The notes under the pieces are model-generated. The model had not been told where the DNA came from and did no database searches. It saw only the letters and a program-made list of their open reading frames with translations. A program made the position numbers and the translations under genes. A stretch of DNA of 64,000 nucleotides, from the NCBI GenBank assembly GCA_003049465.1, contig PYSS01000007.1, positions 372,001 to 436,000 of the forward strand. The letters are read 5' to 3'. Numbering within the stretch: the first letter of the stretch is position 1; the number at the start of each line of letters is the position of its first letter. Source of the DNA: Magnaporthiopsis rhizophila. Lineage: Eukaryota; Ascomycota; Sordariomycetes; Magnaporthales; Magnaporthaceae. Below are positions 10,013 to 19,157 of this stretch, piece by piece.

Positions 10013-13000
10013 CTACCCACTACCAAACAACTCGTCCTTGCGAGTTCGCCTCTCCCAGACGATGACGCCGTCGCTCCTCCTCTTGAAGTAGAGAATCCGG
10101 TGCTGCGGAATAAACTCCTCGTCCGTCTGCTCCGACTTCCACGCGTCCAGCGCCCTCTCCATGGCGCCCTTGAACCGGTCCTCATACCCGACAATGTAGT
10201 CGCTGCTGTCGAGCGACGGGTCCCACCGCAGCCTGCTGATGACGTCCGCCGCCGCCCGGAACTTGCCGCCGCCTCCCGGCCGGAGAGCCGAGCTCGATGC
10301 CGCGGCGTCCTTGACCCTTCGTCCCTTCTTCTTCTTCCTCTCCTTCTTCGAGAGTGAGAGCGCGATCAGGTTGTCGTCGAGCGAATCTTGGCCGTCCTGG
10401 TCGGCTTGCCCCTCCTCCTCTTCTTCGTCGTCATCCTCCTCGTCCTCCCCGGCCGTGAACTCGCCCCACGCCCGGCCGTCGACGGCCAGATGGTCGCCGA
10501 GGTCGTCCCTCCGGACCACAGACGCGCTCATCCACATGCAGTTGGCGTCGTAGTACTTGGCGTCGCCGCGGATCAGCTCCTCGAACCGCTGCAGCAGAGA
10601 CTGCAGCGCGCCGGCCGCCGCTCGCTGGTCCTCCTTGGACGGAGCTTCGCCGCCCTCTTGCTCGAGCCCGATGAGATAACAACCCTGGTACTCGCGATCC
10701 TCCTGCTGCTCTTGCTCTTGGCCATCGCCGTCGCTCGCCGGGGCTGTACCGGCCGTGGTGGTGGTGGTGATGGCGGAATCGACGAAGCGCTCCGGCCACA
10801 TGCGCGCGAGCACGCCGGGCAGCCGTCGCGCCATGTCCACGAGGATGATGGGGCAGCGCGACTCGAACCAGCCGACGAACTGCGCCCCCCGCGCGAGCGA
10901 GATGCCCCAGTAGCTGAGCTCGAGCTTGACGAACAACTTGCGCGAGGCCAGGAAGTCGGCCGCGCCGGATCCGGGGCCGCCGCGGCAAAAAAAGGCGTCC
11001 CACGTCATGTCCTCGCGGGCGAGCAGGGCGGCGGCGCGCCGGAACTCGGCAGCCATGGCGCGGACGGAGGGCACCGTCGCGGCGTGCGACGTGTTGAGCA
11101 TTGGCGGGAAGAAGCCGAGGATGGCGAGGGGCTCGCGGAAGGTGCGGTGGTAGCTGAGCTTTTTGGTGTGAAAAAACGGGTCGAAGGCCAGGTCCTTTTG
11201 CCAGTCGAAGGCGGCGTAGTGGGTGAAAAAAGAAACGAGCACGTCGACGACGGAGAAGCCGGGCCCGACGTCGCGGGCGAGCGTCTTGCAGACGCGCGCG
11301 AGCAGGACCGAGATCTGGATGCCGCCCAGGTAGCCGAAGCGGACCGAGTAGATGCCGCGCATCCTGGCCCAGGTCCTGACGGCGCGGTGCGCGAGGCGGA
11401 ACTTGGCCAGGTCCGGCAGCGACCGGCGGAGGTAGTCCAGGTCCCGGGCCGCCTTGAGCTTGCCGAGCGTCTGGGCCGGCAGGGCGAAGACGGGGTCGCC
11501 AGCGGGGCGGTCCAGGACGGCGGGCCAGTTCTCGGCCACGGACGTGGCGGCGCAGTACTGCAGGTCCATCCTGACCCCCATAACCTCGAGCTCCAGCATC
11601 GTGCCCGTGTTGGCCCTGACGCGCCGCACGAGCTTGAAGCCGCGCGAGGCGCCGGCTTTGCGGATCTGCTGCACGGCCAGCGCCATGAAGACGGCCGAGC
11701 TGTAGGGCCCGATGCACAAGACGTCGATGTCCGAGGACGGGGTCCAGACGCCGAGCCCGTAGGATCCCACGGCGGTTACGACGAGAGCCGGCTTTGGGCG
11801 CGCAATAGCGGCGGAGTGGGGGCCGTCGGCAACGGCTACCTCACCCGCTGGGTTCTCTAGGATCAAGTCCTTGAGAGCCTCAAAGGCCTCCTGGTGACGT
11901 GCAGCTTCGGCTTCTGTCGGGAAGGCGCCGAGCGCGGAGAGGGAGTCTCGCAAAGACTGGACGTCCTCCAACGCACCCGAGGCTTTCCTGGGCTCGACGG
12001 CGACGACCAAATCGAAGATCTCGCCCGTCGCCATGTCGCCCGACGCCATCCCCGCCTCGAGCTTCAGCGAGCACCTGATGCCCCAGTGATCACTGCCATA
12101 TGCCGCCATCTCGGCCGCCTCGCCGCCCTTCTGGGTCGCTGCTGCGCTTGCCTCGTCGACGAGGCCAAACATGTTGAATCCCGCCACGTCGAGCATGCCC
12201 TCGCCCCTGACTAGGATGCGATCGTACCGCTGCGGCCTGTTGCCGAGACCGTTGCCGACCACCTGGGCCGCGAGCTTGTTGAGACGTGGATCAAAGGTCG
12301 CGCCGCCGCCGCCGTCGTCGCCGTCATGGCTGTGGCCGCTCCCGGCGCCGGCCCAGGTGTCGACGAGCCTCGCCTGATCGAGCATGGTGTCGAACCCGGC
12401 GAGGTACGCGGCCGTCTGCGCCGAGATGTCGCCCTTCTTGAGCGCGGCACTCACGGTGTGCGGCGACGTGGTCATGTTGAAGTCGCCAGCCAGGACCCAG
12501 GGCTGGCCCTCGTAGCCGTCGGCCAGGTGCGCCAGCACGTGCTGCAGCTCGCCACGCTTGGCCGACACGGCGCCGTCGGACAGGCCGTGGGTGAAGTGCA
12601 CGACGGCCACGGCGAGCGCGAGGCAGTCGCCGTCCTCCCACCTCGCCAGGTCCGGGAACGTGGCCACGACGGCGCCCTTGTGCTGGCGCGCGAACGGCAC
12701 CGCCTCCCAGTCGAACGGCCAGCTGCTCAGCACGACGATGTTGAGGAGGTTGGGCAGCGGCTCCACGTCTTCCTGCTCCGGAGGGCCGTGTGAGACGAAG
12801 GGGTACGCGGCCCGCACGCTCTCGTCCCGCAGCAGGTAGGTGAGGAAGTCGTCCGTCACCTCTTGCAGGACGAGGACCTCGGCCGACCCTTCGCGAGACA
12901 GCATGTTGCGCACCAGGGCCGGGTACCTGTCCTGCCTGGGAGGGTGGATAAACTCGGCCAGGACGTTGTAGCTGGATATCCTGAGCTCGCGGGGTACGAC

Positions 13001-13843
13001 CCGCTGCGTGCGTGCGGCTCGCGAGGAGGAGGATTGCTTCTTCCACACCCTGGCCTCCTCGTCGTAAACGAATGCCGGACTTGGCGGTAGCCGGGCCTCC
13101 AGTGGCGTGAGACTAGCATCATCGCCATCGTCTTCAGCAGCGCTGATGGCGTTGCTGCCATCTTCTTCGTAAAAGCCTTGCAGTGCCGGGAACCTCGTGA
13201 CGGCGCCAGTGCTCAGGTCGACGGTGCCCCAAGCCTTCATGACACTGGACGGCACGCCGTTCTCGAGCGTTGTCCGCTCCCGCACCAGGATGTGCAGGGT
13301 GTCGACGTCCCACTCCATCTTGGGCAGGAGCTTCACCTTGTCATAGAGGAACCCGTGGGGGCTCCCCTCCAAGTTATCGCTCTGCGCAACCGTCATGTGC
13401 AGCCGGTGGCGGGCGGCGGCGTCGTCGTCTGTCTGCTGGTGGCCCAGGGCCGCGAGCACGACCGCCCGGATCTCATGCAGGGCCCTCCCGCGGAGCTCGT
13501 CGCCGTCACAGCGGAATATGGTGTTGTCCCGCCGGTGGGGGAAGACGTCCGCGGAGTCGAGCCGGATCCTTGGGATGCTGTCATCTCCGGTCCGCTGCCG
13601 CCTCCAGGACTCGAGGCCGGCGCCGATCTCGTCGGCCGCCCTCTCGAGGCTCTCGACTCTCACAAACGGGTAGACGAGGTTGAGGTGCGGAGGCCATTTT
13701 TTGTGTGCTTTGTCGTAGAGGACCCTGAGCCGGTCGACGGACGGCCAGAGATGGCGTGGTGGAATGATGCAGAGGGCTGTGTCGTGTGAGGATGTTGAGA
13801 TGGGCTGGGGGGCCTCCGCGGCTGGTGGTTCAGCAGACGCCAT
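10013..13843 (-). CDS. Four-domain RNA end-processing protein: 2H phosphoesterase-EEP nuclease-nucleotidyltransferase-MJ1316
   Basis: One uninterrupted exon encodes 1276 residues from ATG 13843; the frame upstream of it has no ATG. Residues about 20-220 form a 2H (2'-5' RNA ligase-like) domain with HLN at 53-55 and HMT at 149-151. Residues about 285-595 are an endonuclease/exonuclease/phosphatase domain with Asn293, Glu328, GDFN (453-456), Asp541 and SDH (584-586). Residues about 690-1040 resemble poly(A) polymerase/OAS nucleotidyltransferases, with GS (693-694), DID (705-707) and Asp760 as the metal triad. An acidic stretch and a KKERKKKKGRR basic segment follow. Residues about 1194-1272 match MJ1316 (former DUF504), whose Pfam name is RNA cyclic group end recognition domain. 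The set suggests recognition, trimming and re-tailing of damaged RNA ends. That function is inference; the domains are well supported. Confidence 0.88.
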   Translation of the reverse strand: MASAEPPAAEAPQPISTSSHDTALCIIPPRHLWPSVDRLRVLYDKAHKKWPPHLNLVYPFVRVESLERAADEIGAGLESWRRQRTGDDSIPRIRLDSADVFPHRRDNTIFRCDGDELRGRALHEIRAVVLAALGHQQTDDDAAARHRLHMTVAQSDNLEGSPHGFLYDKVKLLPKMEWDVDTLHILVRERTTLENGVPSSVMKAWGTVDLSTGAVTRFPALQGFYEEDGSNAISAAEDDGDDASLTPLEARLPPSPAFVYDEEARVWKKQSSSSRAARTQRVVPRELRISSYNVLAEFIHPPRQDRYPALVRNMLSREGSAEVLVLQEVTDDFLTYLLRDESVRAAYPFVSHGPPEQEDVEPLPNLLNIVVLSSWPFDWEAVPFARQHKGAVVATFPDLARWEDGDCLALAVAVVHFTHGLSDGAVSAKRGELQHVLAHLADGYEGQPWVLAGDFNMTTSPHTVSAALKKGDISAQTAAYLAGFDTMLDQARLVDTWAGAGSGHSHDGDDGGGGATFDPRLNKLAAQVVGNGLGNRPQRYDRILVRGEGMLDVAGFNMFGLVDEASAAATQKGGEAAEMAAYGSDHWGIRCSLKLEAGMASGDMATGEIFDLVVAVEPRKASGALEDVQSLRDSLSALGAFPTEAEAARHQEAFEALKDLILENPAGEVAVADGPHSAAIARPKPALVVTAVGSYGLGVWTPSSDIDVLCIGPYSSAVFMALAVQQIRKAGASRGFKLVRRVRANTGTMLELEVMGVRMDLQYCAATSVAENWPAVLDRPAGDPVFALPAQTLGKLKAARDLDYLRRSLPDLAKFRLAHRAVRTWARMRGIYSVRFGYLGGIQISVLLARVCKTLARDVGPGFSVVDVLVSFFTHYAAFDWQKDLAFDPFFHTKKLSYHRTFREPLAILGFFPPMLNTSHAATVPSVRAMAAEFRRAAALLAREDMTWDAFFCRGGPGSGAADFLASRKLFVKLELSYWGISLARGAQFVGWFESRCPIILVDMARRLPGVLARMWPERFVDSAITTTTTAGTAPASDGDGQEQEQQEDREYQGCYLIGLEQEGGEAPSKEDQRAAAGALQSLLQRFEELIRGDAKYYDANCMWMSASVVRRDDLGDHLAVDGRAWGEFTAGEDEEDDDEEEEEGQADQDGQDSLDDNLIALSLSKKERKKKKGRRVKDAAASSSALRPGGGGKFRAAADVISRLRWDPSLDSSDYIVGYEDRFKGAMERALDAWKSEQTDEEFIPQHRILYFKRRSDGVIVWERRTRKDELFGSG

Positions 13844-14586
13844 GATGTATGTCCTCGCCCGAGGGTGGGATATCACCAGATGGAGGGTGGGTTATATTGG
13901 TCGAGAGATGTGCCCAACAAGAGGGGCTTCGGATTTTTTGATTCTTGCCGTTGATCGAGATTTCTGCTGATGATATGCAAGGAGCAATTCTTTTTCAGCA
14001 GAGCCCGGGGAAGATAGAAAATATTTATCTACAATTCAACATTGTCGCCTTCATCGCATCTTCTCTCGCTGGGTGTGTAGTGAGGCGAAGCCGCGATTCG
14101 AGCTCCACACGAAGTCCATGCAGCAATCATCCCAGCGCAGGCCTCCAGCAGGGGCTTCAGGGGCTGAGTTTAGTGGTAGCGGGCAGGGACTCAGCATGAA
14201 TCATTCCAGTTCATCACCTCTTTGAGAGCCGACCACCCCTTGCGGTGTTGGATTGATCAAGGACATTGGAACCGCGTCTGCTCGGTGACGAGCAAAGTCA
14301 TGCCGATTTAAGTCTTTTATGAAGAAATTCACTGTGATTAATCAAAGGCCTGTGGCTGCTCGAAGCGGCCGACAATCCATTTTGCTCACTCGGCGGAGCC
14401 GCATCTTCATCTCTGATCATGATATTTTGTGAGGTAGAATGTGTGAAGGTTCGGCAGAGACGGCATTCGTCAGGGTTAAATATCATTCTTCTTGCCCGGC
14501 GCCATAGCCGCCTGAAGATTTCGATGTATTATGACAGCCGCAGCATGTGTTGGTATTAACACGGTACACCACTAGAAAACGTGGAA
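13844..14586. other. Intergenic spacer
   Basis: These 743 bases lie between two minus-strand genes and should hold the promoter of the four-domain protein and the 3' end of nothing else, because the next gene also reads leftward and stops at 14587. They are AT-richer than their neighbours. I find no coding signal. Confidence 0.5.
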
Positions 14587-15726
14587 TCACTCAGAACTAT
14601 CCGGTCCCCAGTCCACGGCACCTACGCCTTTGCCTTTACTTTCCATTATGCTCTCGAGCTTGTCCTCGTTTGTAACCCAACCGGTGCGTTTCGCGGCAAT
14701 AGCGAATTGTATGGGGTCCCTCCATTCTCTCCACCACGTCTCCTCGCTCTGCACGGCGCAGCGCCGGCCATCCTCGCCTTTGGGACGCGTCGCGAACGGC
14801 CAGACGGCCTTGACGACTTCGTAGGTGCTCCGGCCCGTAAACAACGTCGTGACCGACGTGAGGAACCGGTTCACTTTGTCAGGCGACTGCACGATGACGC
14901 GCGAGTGCAGCAGCGGGAGGCTGACGGTGAGGACCCCCCTGTAGCCCATGGCCGCCACCAGGGTCCGGATCTGGCCCTCGATGAAGCCGAAGTCGAGGTT
15001 GACGACCTGCCGCTCCAGCACGAAGCACTTGGTGTGGCTCTGGTCCCGGACGTAGGCGCGCGCCCAGGCCTCGAGTGTGCCGTCGCCCGGGTGCGGCGAC
15101 GTCTTGGGCTTGGTGCCCCCGCGCAGCGCCAGCTCGCCGCGCGAGATGCAGCGCATGTAGTCGAGCCTCTCGACGGGGTCGTCCGGCACCAGCAGGCTCA
15201 TGAGGTTGCAGCGCACCTCAAAGTCGACTCGGCGACCGCGGTTGCCGCGGATCACGACGACGGGCTTGGGCGGCACCGTCGCCTGCGTCCGGACCAGGTT
15301 CACCAGCGCCTGCTCGTTGGCCGACAGGTACGTCGCCGTCGACTTTATGGCCGTCGCCCCCTGCTGCAGCTGGAATGTGGCGGGCGAGTAGAGGCTGTAG
15401 TCGAGCCGTGGGAGGCCCGGATACCGCTGTGGCTGCCGCCGCGCCGCCTCCGCGCTGCCGTTTTGCTGCTGTTGTTGCTGCTCGAGTTGTTGTTGCAGCG
15501 CCTGCTGCTGCTGCTCCGAATTCGCTTCGCCATTCTCGGGCGCCAGGCTCGAAGGGCCGGAATATGGGGGCGGCGTCGTGCCTTGGGAGAGTGGTGGGTT
15601 GTGCGGGCTGCTCGTCGAGGCAAAGGGGACGGCCGAGGAGGATTCCCCTGCCCGCGCCGAGCGGTCGAGTTCATTGTGGTGCTGTTGTAACTGGCGCTTC
15701 TCCTCCACGATCGTGGGATTGGACAT
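14587..15726 (-). CDS. Conserved-looking hypothetical protein with polyQ tract
   Basis: One exon encodes 379 residues. I do not recognise a named domain. Residues about 1-115 are low complexity: a charged start, a Ser/Pro stretch and a Gln-rich block (about residues 70-89). From about residue 105 the sequence becomes ordered, with regular hydrophobic spacing and two aromatic-rich blocks (RLDYSLYSPATFQLQ and TWWREWRDPIQFAIA). It contains an RGNRGRRVDFEVRC segment and LDFGFIEGQIRTLVAAMGYRG. There is no signal peptide or membrane segment. The 369-residue ORF on the opposite strand is a shadow. The size, ordered core and GC-rich third positions argue for a real gene. The function is unknown. Confidence 0.7.
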   Translation of the reverse strand: MSNPTIVEEKRQLQQHHNELDRSARAGESSSAVPFASTSSPHNPPLSQGTTPPPYSGPSSLAPENGEANSEQQQQALQQQLEQQQQQQNGSAEAARRQPQRYPGLPRLDYSLYSPATFQLQQGATAIKSTATYLSANEQALVNLVRTQATVPPKPVVVIRGNRGRRVDFEVRCNLMSLLVPDDPVERLDYMRCISRGELALRGGTKPKTSPHPGDGTLEAWARAYVRDQSHTKCFVLERQVVNLDFGFIEGQIRTLVAAMGYRGVLTVSLPLLHSRVIVQSPDKVNRFLTSVTTLFTGRSTYEVVKAVWPFATRPKGEDGRRCAVQSEETWWREWRDPIQFAIAAKRTGWVTNEDKLESIMESKGKGVGAVDWGPDSSE

Positions 15727-16367
15727 TCTGGTCGCCCGCAGCGGCGGCTGAACGGACGGATCCGACGTGTTAGCCGGTAATGGCGTTGTCTGTGCTGCCG
15801 AGTTTTTGCTCGGTGTTGATGTTGGCCGCTTGCGACCGTCGCTTTGTTACAACCGGAACTGCTATAACGTACCACTGAGGTAAATCGCAAAGGCTTCTTT
15901 GGGGTGCTATCGAGACATTGGATGCGTGCCAGCCCGGATGGGCTGATGCGAGGCTGAAGGTCATCATCTCCCCAGGCAGACGCACCTAGCCTTTGGGGCT
16001 GAGTCTGACGCAGGGAATATCAATGTGATTGACTTTCCGCGGTTCAAGGACAGCTAGACCTCGAAAATGGTGGCTGAGCCCCCACAGTCCATGCATCTCA
16101 GCCAACGAAGGGGACTTGAAAGGCACCCAAAGCAGCGGCGTATCATGCGATACCTGCTGTGCCAAACATTCACCTTCTATACGCGGCACAACAACAATTC
16201 TTCTCTTCCTAGGTCGGCGCTGCTAATTGTGTTCATCCGTGGGGAAAAGATCTAAATCCAGGGGCTGCGGCACGTCTGGTTTTGAGAGCATGACTCGACG
16301 GCATGGTAGTCCCCACCAACATAACCGCCCCAATACGTATCCGGAAGCCATGAAGTCACTCCTAATC
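15727..16367. other. Spacer upstream of the polyQ gene and tRNA
   Basis: These 641 bases hold the promoter side of the polyQ gene and the 5' flank of the tRNA. I see no coding sequence. Confidence 0.5.
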
Positions 16368-16449
16368 GGTCGTATGGTGTAATGGTTAGCACATGAGGTT
16401 CTGATTATCAGGCCTCCTCAGGATCTGGGTTCGATTCCCAGTATGACCT
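16368..16449 (+). tRNA. tRNA-Gln(CUG) with a 10-nt intron
   Basis: The acceptor stem pairs GGTCGTA (16368-16374) with TATGACC (16442-16448), with one G-T pair, and a U discriminator follows at 16449. The D arm, a 5-bp anticodon stem (TGAGG/CCTCA) and the T arm TGGGTTCGATTCCCA are all present. The enlarged anticodon loop is explained by an intron at 16405-16414, directly after the base 3' of the anticodon, the canonical nuclear position. The anticodon CTG is at 16401-16403. The U discriminator agrees with eukaryotic tRNA-Gln. Confidence 0.95.
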
Positions 16450-16704
16450 TCCGCGTATACTTCTGCCTATTATCGATATATGACCTTCATGTATACTTTT
16501 GCTTGATTCTACTTTTTTTCTCTCTCAAGCAATACCATCATTATTTCCCACATCTCCATTTGGAGCGGAAAATGTGCACAATCCGGGCTATCAGCTTATT
16601 AAACTATGTCCGCAAAAGCCAACACACATCATCCGGGTCGTTCAGGTTTAGATCTGCATCTACACAGCACCCATATCAGAGAACAGCGCCCCCGTCTATC
16701 CGCT

Positions 16705-18501
16705 CTACGCCAGCTCCTCAACCATGTCTTCAACCGCAAGCTTCCGGCGTACCGCAACGGCGGCTGATCCGGCTTTTAAATCTGGCTTTGGCACCCTCTC
16801 CGGAGGGACGGTGGGTGCGCAACCAAGGACTTCCGCCCACAGTCGCCGCTCCTCCACATAGCTGGCGCGGCAATCGACCGCCTCGGCGAGATCCTCGCGC
16901 TCCCTCTCGCCTCGGACGCGGAGTCGCAGAGCGTTCTTGTCCTTGGTTGTCCCCATGATTCCAAATGCCGAATATACCACCACCTCGTCCACTTCCTCCT
17001 CCACCTCCCCGTCCGAGTCGACTAGACTTATGGTGGAAGCGGAGTCCGAGTCAGTAACATCATTATCAGCGACGGGGAATTCGGTGCCCTCGCCGTCTCT
17101 AGCATTGACGGGATTCTGAGATGATATTGCATCCCCATGGTCATCGCCATCCGATGGCTCGTTGATGGAGGACATCGGAGACGTATCGCGGCGTTCGAAA
17201 TTGTTCTCCGCCGCCGATGCCGCGTGCTTCTTTCGTAGTCTACTGGAGATGGCGCTCTCGACATCCTCGTAGGACATGATGGACTCTGGCACGTCGTAGT
17301 CTGCCCCATGTGTCCCTTCCTCGTCTTGGTCATCCACAACCTCCAGGTGGAGCCGACGCGCGCAGCCGGCGAAGAAAAGCTCTCGGCCAGCAAGCTCAGG
17401 TTTGCCCACGACTTGCTCTGGTGACGGCACGTGCTTGGCACGGACAGAGATGTGGCCCTTGGACACGGCCGTACGACTGCGGCCGCGCGAGCAGGTCCGG
17501 GCGTTGAACACGGCCTCGCAGACCAGTTTCCGGGTCACCGCCCTGACAATGGCGTAAAAGTCATCAAGGGCGACAAGGCGGATCGAGGGCGGTTCGTGCG
17601 AGACGCTCTGCCAATTCATTTCTTCAAAGGATGCGTTCATGAAGAGGCGCTCCGACAGCTCGAGCCAGTGCGGGCCGTTGAAGAAAGCGAGCGGGTTCAG
17701 GTGATGGGTGCTGTGAGTTTCTGCATCTAGTTTGGCTTCCTCGACCAGCTCCCGACAGTTGTCGGCCGTCAAGAGCAGATGACCGTCCCTTCTCTGCCTG
17801 GATCGGGCGGCAGCCTCCTCGTGCGCCTCCTGATGGAGGGACAGGGAATCAGCCGCCTGCTCCAGAGCCGCGACGCACTCTTGACCCAGCTCCACGGCGG
17901 CCGGCACCTGGTGCTTCTGGATCGGATCGAGCTGGCCACCCTTTCGGCGCTCGCGTTTGGCGCGCTCGAGGAGGTCGATGTACTGGCGGACCTCCATCTC
18001 GCTCTTGGTCTCCAGCCTTGCGGCGATGAGGTCGGGCTTGTGGCGGCCCAGGCGGGCGAGCGCCTCGAAGAAGGAATGTTTCTCCTCGGGCGTCCAAAAC
18101 GTGAGACCGAACTGGGACGAAGGCAGCTCGGGCCAGGGGTGCGGAACGCGTCGGTCGCGGGCGTCCTCGATATCAGCGTTGAGGAGAGCAACGTACTGGC
18201 GGTTGATGTTTCCCTTGATACGTTTGAAGGGCCTTGGCGTGTCGTCGGGGTCCTGCGAGCGGGCCGCCTCCGACCTCGATCTCTTCAACGGCGACCGTCT
18301 CTTCAACGTCCGCTTTTTCTCCCCGTCCGAGCCCGCCTGTGCCCCGCGCGACCCCTGACGCGAGTTTTGCCGATTACTGCCCGCCGAAGAGGCGTCCGAG
18401 TCCCCGGGCCCGGGAGAATAGGCCGATCCCGAAGGTGAAGAAAGAGGCCCGTCGGAGTCTCGACGAATCTCCTCCGCGATGCGGAGCCTCGGGAGCGGCA
18501 T
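16705..18501 (-). CDS. RRN5: RRN5-like RNA polymerase I initiation factor (SANT domain)
   Basis: The ORF gives 598 residues from ATG 18501. A SANT/Myb-like domain lies at about residues 132-178 (FGLTFWTPEEKHSFFEALARLGRHKPDLIAARL, shown in parts), preceded by a basic, Ser-rich region (KKRTLKRRSPLKRSR) that could be a nuclear localisation signal. In yeast, Rrn5 is part of the upstream activation factor that recruits RNA polymerase I to rDNA promoters. The middle region is mostly helical and the C-terminal third is acidic and Ser-rich. The frame is open upstream to 18603 without an ATG. Another ATG (18616) starts an overlapping 80-codon frame, so the true start is not certain. The assignment rests on the position and pattern of the SANT domain; another SANT-containing factor is possible. 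Confidence 0.75.
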   Translation of the reverse strand: MPLPRLRIAEEIRRDSDGPLSSPSGSAYSPGPGDSDASSAGSNRQNSRQGSRGAQAGSDGEKKRTLKRRSPLKRSRSEAARSQDPDDTPRPFKRIKGNINRQYVALLNADIEDARDRRVPHPWPELPSSQFGLTFWTPEEKHSFFEALARLGRHKPDLIAARLETKSEMEVRQYIDLLERAKRERRKGGQLDPIQKHQVPAAVELGQECVAALEQAADSLSLHQEAHEEAAARSRQRRDGHLLLTADNCRELVEEAKLDAETHSTHHLNPLAFFNGPHWLELSERLFMNASFEEMNWQSVSHEPPSIRLVALDDFYAIVRAVTRKLVCEAVFNARTCSRGRSRTAVSKGHISVRAKHVPSPEQVVGKPELAGRELFFAGCARRLHLEVVDDQDEEGTHGADYDVPESIMSYEDVESAISSRLRKKHAASAAENNFERRDTSPMSSINEPSDGDDHGDAISSQNPVNARDGEGTEFPVADNDVTDSDSASTISLVDSDGEVEEEVDEVVVYSAFGIMGTTKDKNALRLRVRGEREREDLAEAVDCRASYVEERRLWAEVLGCAPTVPPERVPKPDLKAGSAAVAVRRKLAVEDMVEELA

Positions 18502-19157
18502 CGCTCCGATCGTCCTGGCCACCGTCGTTGTTGTGTGCGTTGTCGCCCAGATCTGATGATTCTGCAAGCCTGCTTCTCCGTGAAACGCTTCCGGGACGGC
18601 CAATAGCAGATTTCATGGCTTCCCTATCATCTTGTTCGGCTCACGCCGGCTGAAAAATGAGATCTCGACGCAAGGAAATCTTGATGTTGGTATTGTCTGG
18701 CTGCACCGAGAATAGTGTTTTTCTGAGGCCTGATCAGCCAGCATTTTCTGGGTGGAGATGGAACGAAACTGCCGAGGCAGGTGAAATTCACCCAAAAATC
18801 GACAGAGAAGACTGTGGTACACGTAGAATCTGTCTTCTCAAGGCGTGCTAGGTGAGGTTCCTTCTTTCGTTATTTCGGGGTTTCTGGAGCTTGAAGGACA
18901 GCGAAAAGCTCGGCATCCATTGAGCATAATGTGGGAGCAAAGCTTCAGCGGTCGTAATTCGCTAAAGTCCCAGGCATTGGTATTGTAGCGGTGGTCTGTG
19001 CTGCGGGAGGTTACAACGAATGATGAGGGGCTGCGAATTGATGAATTTAATCGAATTTATTATCTCACTCGTGATTTCCAAGCTCTGCAACAAAGAAAGT
19101 GAATCGACCGAAAAAGCAGCCATATTAAACCCCCTCGAGCTCTGTTAACGTTGTGCC
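18502..19157. promoter_or_regulatory. Divergent promoter region, RRN5-like / IRC3
   Basis: These 656 bases separate two outward-reading genes. They include the out-of-frame ATG 18616 upstream of the RRN5-like start. No recognisable operator was found. Confidence 0.45.

Noticed and set aside
10388..11860. 490-codon plus-strand ORF
   Set aside because: It lies opposite the nucleotidyltransferase part of the four-domain gene and is low in complexity. GC-rich third positions create such shadows.
14581..15690. 369-codon plus-strand ORF
   Set aside because: It mirrors the polyQ gene almost end to end. The minus frame has the better amino-acid pattern, with a clear polyQ tract and aromatic blocks.
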